DNA from: Xenorhabdus stockiae
GTDB lineage: Bacteria > Pseudomonadota > Gammaproteobacteria > Enterobacterales > Enterobacteriaceae
Reading direction: 5' to 3'
DNA: 41,788 nucleotides
Assembly: GCF_002632825.1 (NCBI RefSeq)
Contig: NZ_NJAJ01000033.1
Location: 1 to 41,788 of the forward strand
Shown here: piece by piece, positions 18,201 through 26,526 of the stretch
How the letters are laid out: each line of letters opens with the position of its first letter
Numbering within the stretch: the first letter of the stretch is position 1
Translations under genes and position numbers: made by a program
Notes under the pieces: model-generated
Told to the model about the DNA's origin: nothing
What the model saw: only the letters and a program-made list of their open reading frames with translations
Databases searched by the model: none

Positions 18201-18830
18201 TCAATGCGCTATTTCAGGCTCTTTTTTCGCAGCGTCCAACCACTCCACCATCGCCGGGTGTTTAAGCATCCTATCAATCCATGCCTGACACTCAGGTGAA
18301 AATTTCAACCCGTAAGTTCTGGCCCGGAAAGCTACCGGTGCAAAAAATGCATCCACTGCCGTGAAAGAATTTCCTGCCAGCCATTCACCACCAAATCTGC
18401 TTAGCCCTTCAGACCAAAGCTCATCAAGCCGAGAAAGATCGCTCTGTAATTCAGAGGATATTCCGGTTAATTCAATTGTTTTTGTGCAATTCATGGAACA
18501 AATCTGGCGTAATGCAGTAAAACCAGAGTGCATTTCTGCTGCTGCACTTCTTGCCCACGCTCTGGCAGTACGATCTTCTGGCCATACCTGAGCATGTTCC
18601 TCTGCAACATATTCAGTAATAGCCAGTGTATCCCAAACTGTAATATCACCATCTACCAGACAAGGGACAAGACCCGTTGGTGAGAATGCCTTAAATTTCT
18701 CATGGCTACTTTTACCATTTTCAAAGTAACTTAATTGCTCGTTGAAAGGAATATCCAGAGCTTTGAGCAAGATCCAAGGACGCAACGACCAGGAAGAGTA
18801 ATTTTTATTAGCTATCCATAATGTATACAT
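18201..18830 (-). CDS. Glutathione S-transferase family protein
   Basis: The 209-residue protein has an N-terminal thioredoxin-like GST domain (LWIANKNYSSWSLRPWILL with the Ser-rich active loop, SPTGLVPCLVDGD with the cis-proline, VWDTLAITEYVAEEH) and an all-helical C-terminal domain with SFTAVDAFFAPVAFR. It should conjugate or reduce substrates with glutathione in the cytoplasm; the substrate is unknown. The start at 18830 begins the domain exactly as in the family; an in-frame extension to 18887 is unlikely. It is a single gene facing the prp terminator. Confidence 0.88.
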   Translation of the reverse strand: MYTLWIANKNYSSWSLRPWILLKALDIPFNEQLSYFENGKSSHEKFKAFSPTGLVPCLVDGDITVWDTLAITEYVAEEHAQVWPEDRTARAWARSAAAEMHSGFTALRQICSMNCTKTIELTGISSELQSDLSRLDELWSEGLSRFGGEWLAGNSFTAVDAFFAPVAFRARTYGLKFSPECQAWIDRMLKHPAMVEWLDAAKKEPEIAH

Positions 18831-19155
18831 CGTATTTCTCTCTGTTAATCCCTTTATATTTGAATATGTCGCTTTACTGACTACCATTCAAAATATATTG
18901 GGTATGATGGTGAATATTGACACACGAGAACATTATAGTTTTTTTCTACCGGAGTAAACATATATATCAAACTGACTTTTTATATTGACATCAGTCGAAT
19001 AGATCCTATAGTTTTTTTATCCAAATCCTTAGATATTTTAGACAACAGATCTATTGAAGATGCGGAAAAAAATTAATAAAAAGGTGATATTCTTTTAATA
19101 AATACTTAACTGCGGTGTGTTCGTATTATTCTAATAACTTGAGTAAATTGCAAAT

Positions 19156-20706
19156 ATGACAACAAATGTTTATCCCGAAAAAAAAGGGTTTTTAAACCGT
19201 GTCGAGCGTATAGGTAATGTTATGCCGGGCGTAACAATGCTATTTGTGTATGCCCTGATAATCTGTTGGCTTTTATCGTTTTTACTTTCTTTCGTAAATT
19301 TTAATTATTATCATCCCGTCTCGAAAGAGAAAATAGCTATCGTTAATCTTTTCCAATATGAAGAAATTATATTATTCGTGACAGGGGCAGTGAAAAATTT
19401 TATTAATTTCCCGCCATTCGGAATTACAATCGTTTCAACGCTGGGAATTGGGATTGCAGAAAGTAGTGGTTTTATAAAAACAGCATTGAAAAAAATGCTT
19501 TCTTTTATTACCCCCAAAATGCTGACTCCAACCGTTGCTTTTGTCGGTATTGTTTCACATCTGGCGTCGGATTCAGCTTATGTTATCTTAATGCCGGTTT
19601 CCGCCATGATGTTTTATGCCTGTGGCAGACATCCTCTTGCGGGTATTGCTACCGCATTTGCCGGCCTTGCCGGTGGTTTCACTGCAAGCTATACGCCTTC
19701 TATCATTGATCCGATTATGCAGAGCTTTACACAGGATGCGGCTCAGATGATGGCGCCCGGTTACCATGTGAATGTGCTCTGTAACTATTTTTTTAGCCTT
19801 GGTGCTACATTTGGTGTCATTTTAATCTGCTGGTTCATCACAGAGAAAATTGTGGAACCCTGGTTGAACAAGAACTGCCCTGTTTCAACCAATATTGAAA
19901 CAGACACTGACAAAGATCTGGAAAAAATTACACCTGAAGAAAATCGTGCATTTCGAATTGCCGGATCCACCGTATTATTACTGGGCATAGGTCTTATCGC
20001 CTTATTATGGCCGGAAACATCGCCAATGCGGGCACCGGATGGCAGCATGACCAGTCCTAAAGCCCCTATTATGCAAATAGTTGTCCCGCTTTTATTCCTG
20101 TTTTTCGCTGTGCCGGGTATCGTTTATGGCTATTTAACAAAATCCTTTACTTCAAGCCGTGATGTCGTTAAATCAATGGAAAACATCACGCAGTCATTAA
20201 TCCCATTTATAGTTTTTGTGTTTTTTGCCGCTCAGTTTCTGTATTCATTTCATCATTCAAATTTGGGTACATTATTAGCCTTATCCGGTGCAGAACTCTT
20301 ACGTACACTCGAAATGCCATCCGGTCTGACCGTACTCGGTGTGATCATATTAACGGCTATCATTAATATTATGATCACGTCAGCGACTTCTAAATGGGCA
20401 ATTATGGCGCCAGTACTTGTACCGATGCTAATGGCCGTCGGTATTTCTCCTGAATTAACACAAGCTGCTTTTCGGGTGAGTGATTCAGCTATGAACGTCA
20501 GTACGCCAATGTTCCCGTTCTATCCTTTGATTCTCATGTATTGCCAGAAATACTATAAAAATGCGGGTATCGGCACTTTATGTTCAATGATGCTCCCATT
20601 CACTATTGGCTTGCTGATTATTTTAACGGCAACACTCTATGTGTTCTGGGCATTTGATATTCCGATTGGTTTCGACAGTGGTTACACATGGCACCCTGCA
20701 CAATAG
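19156..20706 (+). CDS. AbgT-family transporter
   Basis: The 516-residue membrane protein matches the AbgT family (p-aminobenzoyl-glutamate uptake and sulfonamide efflux). An N-terminal helix near 25-50 is followed by the re-entrant-loop regions FPPFGITIVSTLGIGIAESSGF and SHLASDSAYVILMPVSAMMF, the conserved FAGLAGGFTASYTPSIIDP, and C-terminal ITSATSKWAIMAPVLVPML with RVSDSAMNVSTPMFPFYPLIL. About a dozen helices are visible. It probably imports a peptide-like or folate-breakdown solute. It is followed after 35 bases by a peptidase T gene, so transport plus hydrolysis is the likely pathway. No strong ribosome site is seen. Confidence 0.9.
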   Translation: MTTNVYPEKKGFLNRVERIGNVMPGVTMLFVYALIICWLLSFLLSFVNFNYYHPVSKEKIAIVNLFQYEEIILFVTGAVKNFINFPPFGITIVSTLGIGIAESSGFIKTALKKMLSFITPKMLTPTVAFVGIVSHLASDSAYVILMPVSAMMFYACGRHPLAGIATAFAGLAGGFTASYTPSIIDPIMQSFTQDAAQMMAPGYHVNVLCNYFFSLGATFGVILICWFITEKIVEPWLNKNCPVSTNIETDTDKDLEKITPEENRAFRIAGSTVLLLGIGLIALLWPETSPMRAPDGSMTSPKAPIMQIVVPLLFLFFAVPGIVYGYLTKSFTSSRDVVKSMENITQSLIPFIVFVFFAAQFLYSFHHSNLGTLLALSGAELLRTLEMPSGLTVLGVIILTAIINIMITSATSKWAIMAPVLVPMLMAVGISPELTQAAFRVSDSAMNVSTPMFPFYPLILMYCQKYYKNAGIGTLCSMMLPFTIGLLIILTATLYVFWAFDIPIGFDSGYTWHPAQ

Positions 20707-20741
20707 TGTTGTCATATATTGAATACAAGAGGGAAGAAAAA

Positions 20742-21974
20742 ATGAATGAATTAGGTCAACAGCTTGAACAACGTTTCTACCGCTATTTAGCTATCGAAAG
20801 CCAGAGTGATGCCTCCAGCATTATTGTACCGAGTAGCGAAGGGCAACGTAAGCTGGCTGAATTATTAGCGAAAGAGCTGGAAGGTTATGGCCTCGCTGAT
20901 ATTTATATTGATGAGCACGCCATTCTTTATGCTGTGCGTCGTGGTAATAAACCATCAGCCCCCAAGATTGGTTTTGTGGCCCATCTGGATACCGTTGATG
21001 TCGGGTTGTCGGCAGTAATAAAACCTCAGACCTTGCTTTATGAGGGAAAAGATTTATGCCTGAACAGTCAAGAAGATATCTGGTTTAAAACGAGTGAGCA
21101 CCCGGAAGCTGCCCCTTATATCGGTGAGCCAATCATTTTCAGCGACGGAACCAGTGTTCTTGGTGCAGATAACAAAGCCGCGGTTACAGTTATCATGGAG
21201 CTGATGGATAAATTACAGCAGGCGGAATTTGACTGTGGTGATATCTATGTGGCTTTTGTTCCTGATGAAGAAATCGGGCTACGTGGTTCCAAATTGATGG
21301 ATTTATCCCGTTTCAATGTTGATTTTGCTTATACAATTGATTGCTGTGCACTGGGGGAAGTCATCTATGAAACCTTCAATGCAGCCTCTGTCGAAATGAC
21401 AATCACAGGCATTACCACACACCCAATGTCTGCAAAGAACGTATTACTAAACCCAATCAGAGTCGCATATGATTTTATCGGCTGTTTTGATAAATATGAT
21501 ACACCTGAACATACTGAACATCGGGAAGGTTACTTTTATTTTACGAACTTAATCGCCAATCCAGATAATGCAAAAATCAAAATGGCCATCCGTGATTTTG
21601 ACCGCAATAGCTATAAAGAGCGTAAAACTTATGTTACTCAGTCAATTGAACTTATCCGTGCCCGTCACCCTCGGGCAAAAATAGATTATAAGATCGAAGA
21701 TGTCTACAGCAATATTAGCGACTCATTAGGTGACGACCGTACCGCAATTGACCTGATTCTTGAAGCACTCAAAATTCTGGGAATTACTGCCAATATCATT
21801 CCGATGCGTGGTGGTACAGATGGCTCGGCTTTATCTGCAAGAGGTATTCTGACACCAAATTACTTTACCGGAGCATTGAATTTCCATTCTCGTTTTGAGT
21901 TTTTGCCGATTAGTGCATTTGAAAAAAGCTATCTGGTCACGGAAACCATTTGTCGCTTAGTCGGGAAAAAATAA
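20742..21974 (+). CDS. pepT: Peptidase T (M20B tripeptidase)
   Basis: The 410-residue protein has the M20 metallopeptidase layout: FVAHLDTVDVG (first metal His and the following Asp), SVLGADNKAAVTVIME (bridging Asp), VPDEEIGLRGS (catalytic and metal Glu), DCCALGEVIYETFNAA (metal Asp) and NFHSRFEFLP near the end (metal His). The length equals E. coli PepT (408). It releases the N-terminal residue of tripeptides in the cytoplasm. GAGGGAAG precedes ATG 20742; an upstream frame overlapping the transporter stop is unlikely. A second, housekeeping pepT may exist elsewhere, so the symbol denotes family, not proven orthology. Confidence 0.88.
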   Translation: MNELGQQLEQRFYRYLAIESQSDASSIIVPSSEGQRKLAELLAKELEGYGLADIYIDEHAILYAVRRGNKPSAPKIGFVAHLDTVDVGLSAVIKPQTLLYEGKDLCLNSQEDIWFKTSEHPEAAPYIGEPIIFSDGTSVLGADNKAAVTVIMELMDKLQQAEFDCGDIYVAFVPDEEIGLRGSKLMDLSRFNVDFAYTIDCCALGEVIYETFNAASVEMTITGITTHPMSAKNVLLNPIRVAYDFIGCFDKYDTPEHTEHREGYFYFTNLIANPDNAKIKMAIRDFDRNSYKERKTYVTQSIELIRARHPRAKIDYKIEDVYSNISDSLGDDRTAIDLILEALKILGITANIIPMRGGTDGSALSARGILTPNYFTGALNFHSRFEFLPISAFEKSYLVTETICRLVGKK

Positions 21975-21996
21975 AAAACTGATTTAAATAATAAAC

Positions 21997-22029
21997 AGCC
22001 ATCATTTGGTGAATTGGTGGCTATTTAAT
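21997..22029 (+). terminator. Probable terminator after pepT
   Basis: AGCCATCA (21997-22004) pairs with TGGTGGCT (22015-22022) with one G-T wobble, followed by ATTTAAT. The T tract is weak. Confidence 0.5.
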
Positions 22030-22403
22030 CACAAGAGTAAATAATCTTATAGATTAACAGCAATTATCTTCACAACAGAAATAATTACAAATGATATATC
22101 CTTAGTAACAACTTTTAATTAATAAACCGAATTCATAAATACGGAATCTCGCTTAATTAATTTAACTTATCTTTATATATCCAAGATGAATATATTTATT
22201 CCATTTTATTTTATCCAATCAGAAAAGGAACTCATTAAATTCATTATTGATAAATTTTGATATTCTTAAACAAATTATTTGTCTGAAATTCACAGAAACC
22301 GTACCAAACTTTCATCTATTATAATGCTTGGGATTTTCATTTATGTTTATATCCTGTGTTAGTTGATTTTATTTTTTTAAGTGATCAAAAATAAGGAAAC
22401 GAT
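22030..22403. other. Gene-free A+T-rich region before yceJ
   Basis: About 370 bases without a supported frame or RNA. It should contain the yceJ-yceI promoter, which I cannot place with confidence. Confidence 0.4.
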
Positions 22404-22964
22404 ATGCTGTTAAAAAACACTTCCAGACAATTTGGTCATGTCTCTGTTTTGATCCACTGGTTAATTGCGCTTGCTGTTTATGGAATGTTCATGCTGGGGT
22501 TATGGATGGTGACATTAAGCTATTATGATAGCTGGTATCACAGTGCACCTGAATTGCATAAAAGCATTGGTTTTTTGGTTTTTATCGTCATGGTCATTCG
22601 TGTTATCTGGCGATTCATTTCCCCCCCGCCAAAACCTCTGAGCAGTTACAGCCAGTTTACCCGGATCAGTGCAAAACTGGCTCATCTCACCCTTTATATC
22701 GTCCTGTTTGGAATTTTATTCAGCGGATACTTTATTTCCACCGCTGATGGTCAACCCATCAGTGTTTTTGGCTGGTTTGAAATCCCTGCCACACTGGCAA
22801 GACAAGGGGTACAAGCAGATACCGCAGGTATTATCCACTTATATCTTGCCTGGCTGATTGTTGTACTTTCCCTTTTACATGGGCTTGCTGCTTTAAAACA
22901 TCACTTTATTGATCGTGATAGTACGCTAAAAAGAATGTTTGGTTTCCCGCCAGACACAAAATAA
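22404..22964 (+). CDS. yceJ: Cytochrome b561 family protein YceJ
   Basis: The 186-residue protein has four transmembrane helices with haem-ligand histidines in [11 protein letters not shown] (helix 1), [23 protein letters not shown] and [28 protein letters not shown]. This is the bacterial cytochrome b561 pattern of two b haems in the inner membrane. It lies 16 bases before yceI, as in E. coli. The pair is linked to periplasmic isoprenoid or quinone binding; the electron partner is not established. Confidence 0.92.
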   Translation: MLLKNTSRQFGHVSVLIHWLIALAVYGMFMLGLWMVTLSYYDSWYHSAPELHKSIGFLVFIVMVIRVIWRFISPPPKPLSSYSQFTRISAKLAHLTLYIVLFGILFSGYFISTADGQPISVFGWFEIPATLARQGVQADTAGIIHLYLAWLIVVLSLLHGLAALKHHFIDRDSTLKRMFGFPPDTK

Positions 22965-22980
22965 ATTTTGGAGAATCATT

Positions 22981-23556
22981 ATGTTGAAAAAGACGTTAAT
23001 CGGCCTGACTGCGGGTGTTTTATTTATGGGTGCAAACTCAGCAATGGCATCCAACTATAAAATTGATACTGCCGGCCAACACGCCTTTATTGAGTTCCGT
23101 ATTCAGCATTTAGGTATGAGCTGGGTTTATGGTAATTTCAAAAAATTTGATGGTGATTTTACCTTCGATAGCAAAAATCCGACCACTGATAAAGTTAGTG
23201 TTATCATTAAAACTGACAGTATAGATACCAACCATGCTGAACGTGATAAACACTTACGTAGTGCTGATTTTTTAAACACAGCAAAATACCCGGAAGCCAA
23301 ATTTACCTCAACCAAAGTGGAAAAAGTGGGTGAACAGTATAAAGTTATCGGTGAACTGACACTCAATGGTGTAACCAAACCAGTCACACTACAAGCGAAG
23401 CTGATGGGAGAAGGTAAAGATCCGTGGGGTGGTTATCGCGCCGGATTTGAAGCGAACGGTAAAATTAAATTGAAAGACTTCAATATTAAAACCGACTTAG
23501 GGCCAAAATCTCAGGAAGTGGAGTTAATCATTTCTGTAGAAGGGGTTAAGGAATAA
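22981..23556 (+). CDS. yceI: Periplasmic YceI-family lipid-binding protein
   Basis: The 191-residue protein begins with a signal peptide ([21 protein letters not shown], cleaved before SNYKID). The YceI lipocalin-like barrel follows ([49 protein letters not shown]). Family members bind long isoprenoids inside the barrel. GGAG precedes ATG 22981, and the length equals E. coli YceI. It is co-transcribed with yceJ. Confidence 0.94.
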   Translation: MLKKTLIGLTAGVLFMGANSAMASNYKIDTAGQHAFIEFRIQHLGMSWVYGNFKKFDGDFTFDSKNPTTDKVSVIIKTDSIDTNHAERDKHLRSADFLNTAKYPEAKFTSTKVEKVGEQYKVIGELTLNGVTKPVTLQAKLMGEGKDPWGGYRAGFEANGKIKLKDFNIKTDLGPKSQEVELIISVEGVKE

Positions 23557-23627
23557 GCTTGGTATTCTTCTGTGTTATATAGTGATCATAACGATTCCTT
23601 CATACCATAAATAGATAAAATTAATTC

Positions 23628-23668
23628 CCGCCGGATGATTGAGTAATGAAAATCATCTGGCGGTTATT
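23628..23668 (+). terminator. Long hairpin terminator after yceI
   Basis: A 13-bp stem, CCGCCGGATGATT with AATCATCTGGCGG (one G-T wobble), encloses a 10-base loop and is followed by TTATT. Confidence 0.65.
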
Positions 23669-23849
23669 CAACTCAATTCGACAAAGCCGCCAAAAATGAA
23701 TCCAAACTGATATTTTGCTATAACCTGTATATTTGTTGATTATTTAACTCAGTGAATTAATAAGTGGTCAAATTTAAGATACAAATAGTAATAAAAATAA
23801 GAGCTGAATCTCAATTCCACTTATTTTCCATCCAAAATTATCAATATTG

Positions 23850-24056
23850 TTATTCATTTATGATGGTTATTTTAATATCTTTTGTATCTAGATAGACTCC
23901 ATCACTATCCAAAATATTAAGAATGTGATTTTTAGATATTTCTTCATCATGCCTAAATTCATCACATAGTTCCGTATAATAATCATAACCATGATGGATT
24001 AAATTTTCGATAAAAAATTTCATTTCGGTTTTATTCATTATGACATTTATTTTCAT
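23850..24056 (-). CDS. Small hypothetical protein, 68 aa
   Basis: ATG 24056 has GAGGA six bases upstream and opens a 68-residue acidic protein (MKINVIMNKTEMKFF, then ELCDEFRHDEEIS). It has no membrane segment or signal peptide. I do not recognise the family. The good ribosome site in an otherwise empty interval supports a real gene. It stands alone between yceI and the TetR gene, and its function is unknown. Confidence 0.55.
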   Translation of the reverse strand: MKINVIMNKTEMKFFIENLIHHGYDYYTELCDEFRHDEEISKNHILNILDSDGVYLDTKDIKITIINE

Positions 24057-24262
24057 AACATTCCTCAACCTTACGGTAAAATTTTAACAAGTTCCATGAT
24101 TAACGATTATCTAATGTTTTTTAATATAATATCATTTAATAACTTAGTTATCATATTTATGATCATATGAAAATATAATGACATTTATGTGACTTGCCAA
24201 TTTGTTTCATCACCTCATCTTAAATCACATTGATAATAACGGAACTCCACTTACTTAAACTT

Positions 24263-24288
24263 ATTATTTTACTGGTTAGTAAAATAAT
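24263..24288. promoter_or_regulatory. TetR-type operator 1
   Basis: A perfect inverted repeat with 11-base arms ATTATTTTACT/AGTAAAATAAT around GGTT, 50 bases before the TetR gene. Probably the regulator's own operator. Confidence 0.75.
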
Positions 24289-24314
24289 GCCATTTGTTTT
24301 ATACTCTGTAAATG

Positions 24315-24339
24315 ATTATTTTACTGAGTAGTAAGAAAT
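24315..24339. promoter_or_regulatory. TetR-type operator 2, overlapping the regulator's start codon
   Basis: The same left arm ATTATTTTACT is followed by GAGT and a near-match right arm AGTAAGAAAT that runs into the ATG at 24338. Binding here would block transcription and translation start of the regulator, so autorepression is likely. Confidence 0.7.
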
Positions 24340-24979
24340 GAAAAAAAAGGGTCGCCCACGTAATTATGATAGTAAATTGGCCATCAGTAATATTACGTCT
24401 CTCTTTTGGCGTAAAGGGTTTACTACAACATCTTTAGATGATTTAGTAACCGAAACCTCAATGAATAAACCAAGTCTCTATGCAGCATTCGGAAATAAAT
24501 TAGCCATTTATAAAAAAGCTATGGATAACTTTGGCTCTATAGCAACCACATGTACTGAGAATGCACTTAAAAAACAACATGAAAATGACACGATCACTGA
24601 TCGCATAACCCGATATTTGGTTTATTCTATTGATTTATATACTGGTAAAGATGGGCAATTGGGCTGCATGGTTTTATCAACAGCAGTAGCAGAAATAGCG
24701 TCACCTGAAATTCAGCAATATCTTGCAATGGTAATTAAAATACAAATTAATCAGATAAAAAAAGTTTTAGATGAAGCAAAAAATCATGGGGAGTTTCTCC
24801 CTGATACCGATATTGATATTATTTCTCAATTAATTATCGCCATTTTACATTCAATATCTCTACGAGCAAGGGCAGGTGAAAAAGCAGAATCATTAATACC
24901 GCTAGTGCATAGCGCCAAGATAATATTAAAACCTATAACGATACTAAAAAATGTAACAATAAATAAAATTGAAAAATAA
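24338..24979 (+). CDS. TetR-family transcriptional regulator
   Basis: The 213-residue protein has an N-terminal TetR helix-turn-helix (GRPRNYDSKLAISNITSLFW, then GFTTTSLDDLVTETSMNKPSLYAAFGNK) and a variable ligand domain with LGCMVLSTAVAEIASPEI, the AcrR/NemR-like C-terminal pattern. Two matched operators lie upstream, the second overlapping its start. No efflux or enzyme gene is adjacent; the next gene is ClpP-like, 193 bases downstream on the same strand. Its target beyond itself is therefore unclear. The ribosome site is weak (GTAAG). Confidence 0.88.
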   Translation: MKKKGRPRNYDSKLAISNITSLFWRKGFTTTSLDDLVTETSMNKPSLYAAFGNKLAIYKKAMDNFGSIATTCTENALKKQHENDTITDRITRYLVYSIDLYTGKDGQLGCMVLSTAVAEIASPEIQQYLAMVIKIQINQIKKVLDEAKNHGEFLPDTDIDIISQLIIAILHSISLRARAGEKAESLIPLVHSAKIILKPITILKNVTINKIEK

Positions 24980-25172
24980 AAGTCACAATATCTCAATGCC
25001 AATCTCTATCATACGCCTCTGATTACATTAATTGTTTTATAGGCTAGAAATGCTTCCGGTAGCGTGAAAATTAAAGTGTAGTTTGTTTATTTTATAAGGT
25101 TATAGTCAAAAAAATATTTTTAATACTATATTGTATACTATTGCAAATAATATTTTTTAAGTGAGAATACAA

Positions 25173-25757
25173 ATGACAAACAACAGCCCAGAAAAAAATA
25201 GCCTCATCACACCTCTTTTCCACGACAAACTCTTTCAATCGCGTTCTATAATTATCTCCGGTGAAATCAACCAACAGTTGGTTGAAAAAGTGATAACTCA
25301 GCTTCTTCTACTACAGGAATTCAATAATAACCCCATAAAAGTTTTTGTGAACAGTCAGGGTGGACACGTCGAATCTGGGGATACTCTGCATGATATGTTC
25401 AAATTTATTAAGCCAGAGGTTCTTATGATTGGTACTGGCTGGGTCGCCAGTGCAGGTATTACTCTCTTCCTTGCAGCCAAAAAAGAACATCGTTATTGCC
25501 TTCCTAATACCCGATTTATGATCCACCAGCCTTTAGGTGGCGTTCAGGGAAGAGCTACCGATATCGAAATTGAAACAAAAGAAATATTAAAAATGCGTGG
25601 CCGTATAAATCAGCTTATCAGTGAAGCCACCGGGCACCCTATAGATAAAGTGGCAAAAGACACCGACCGTAATTTCTGGATGGGGCCGGAGGAAGCCCGT
25701 GATTACGGCATCGTCGGGCAGATTATCAGCCACTGGAGTGAATTGAAAGCAGGATAG
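25173..25757 (+). CDS. ClpP-like serine protease paralogue with an altered catalytic triad
   Basis: The 194-residue protein is clearly in the ClpP family: VNSQGGHVESGD, FIKPEVLMIGTGWVASAGITLF with nucleophile Ser93, RFMIHQPLGG with His118, then GRATDIEIETKEILKMRGR. The triad spacing equals E. coli ClpP (25 and 49 residues), but the residue at the catalytic Asp171 position is Asn167 (DTDRNFWM). It has no propeptide like that of E. coli ClpP. No clpX or clpA is nearby, so it is not the housekeeping clpP locus. It could be a weakly active or regulatory subunit. I chose ATG 25173 over a GTG 12 bases earlier. Confidence 0.85.
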   Translation: MTNNSPEKNSLITPLFHDKLFQSRSIIISGEINQQLVEKVITQLLLLQEFNNNPIKVFVNSQGGHVESGDTLHDMFKFIKPEVLMIGTGWVASAGITLFLAAKKEHRYCLPNTRFMIHQPLGGVQGRATDIEIETKEILKMRGRINQLISEATGHPIDKVAKDTDRNFWMGPEEARDYGIVGQIISHWSELKAG

Positions 25758-25818
25758 CAATGGCTGTTTGGCAATTTATCAGGCTATATGTGTGACCTGT
25801 AATGGTGATGACAATTTA

Positions 25819-26406
25819 TTAGAGTATTACAGCCATTGCAGGCTCAATCAAACACATGAGATCTTCTCTGGAAACACCATCGCGAGCCTGAAATGAAATG
25901 GCCTGCATAATCCCCAAAAAATAAGATGCTAATTTTCCTGTCTCTGTTTCACCCGATAATTCACCATCTGCTACTGCTTTCGCTATCCGTGTGTGAATTA
26001 GCTTCCATGTATATTGACGAACCTCTTTCAGGTAAGTATAAGCATCCTCGTTTTCTTGTAAATTATTGACTATTCCCAGAACGAGTAAACATCCACCTGA
26101 CTGATTCGAAGTAGCCACTTCCACAGAAACCTCTAACATAGCCCGCAACCCTTGCTTTACACTTTCTGCATTGTTAAGGCTATCCATAGCTTTAGCGCCT
26201 ATGGTTTTAATATATAAATCAACCGCCGCATAAAAAGCCTGTTTTTTACTGCCAAATGCTGCATAAAAACTAGGGGGATTGATATTCATTGCCGCGGTTA
26301 GATCAACAAGTTGTGTTCCTTCATATCCTTTAGACCAAAAAACCTCCATTGCTCGTTGAAGCGCAACCTCACGATCAAAACTTAAAGGACGTCCACGCGA
26401 TGCCAT
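25819..26406 (-). CDS. TetR-family repressor of the divergent MFS gene
   Basis: The 195-residue protein has a TetR DNA-binding domain (ASRGRPLSFDREVALQRAME, GYEGTQLVDLTAAMNINPPSFYAAFGSK) and a C-terminal AcrR-like domain with GGCLLVLGIVNN. It is divergent from a major-facilitator gene with two inverted repeats between them, the standard layout of a drug-responsive repressor and its pump. The inducer is unknown. Confidence 0.9.
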   Translation of the reverse strand: MASRGRPLSFDREVALQRAMEVFWSKGYEGTQLVDLTAAMNINPPSFYAAFGSKKQAFYAAVDLYIKTIGAKAMDSLNNAESVKQGLRAMLEVSVEVATSNQSGGCLLVLGIVNNLQENEDAYTYLKEVRQYTWKLIHTRIAKAVADGELSGETETGKLASYFLGIMQAISFQARDGVSREDLMCLIEPAMAVIL

Positions 26407-26423
26407 TATATGTACCTTCTTTA

Positions 26424-26447
26424 TTTATGTAGTGAGAATAACATAAA
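26424..26447. promoter_or_regulatory. Inverted repeat near the tetR start (candidate operator)
   Basis: TTTATGT and ACATAAA are separated by 10 bases and lie 18 bases before the repressor ATG. Confidence 0.5.
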
Positions 26448-26476
26448 TCCCTTGATCAATTTTCGCAAGTAAGATA

Positions 26477-26500
26477 ATTTTGTAATAACCACTACAAAAT
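26477..26500. promoter_or_regulatory. Candidate TetR operator before the MFS gene
   Basis: ATTTTGTA and TACAAAAT form perfect 8-base arms around an 8-base spacer, 26 bases before the transporter ATG. Confidence 0.6.
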
Positions 26501-26526
26501 AAACATTCGATAAGCAAGGCGATAAA

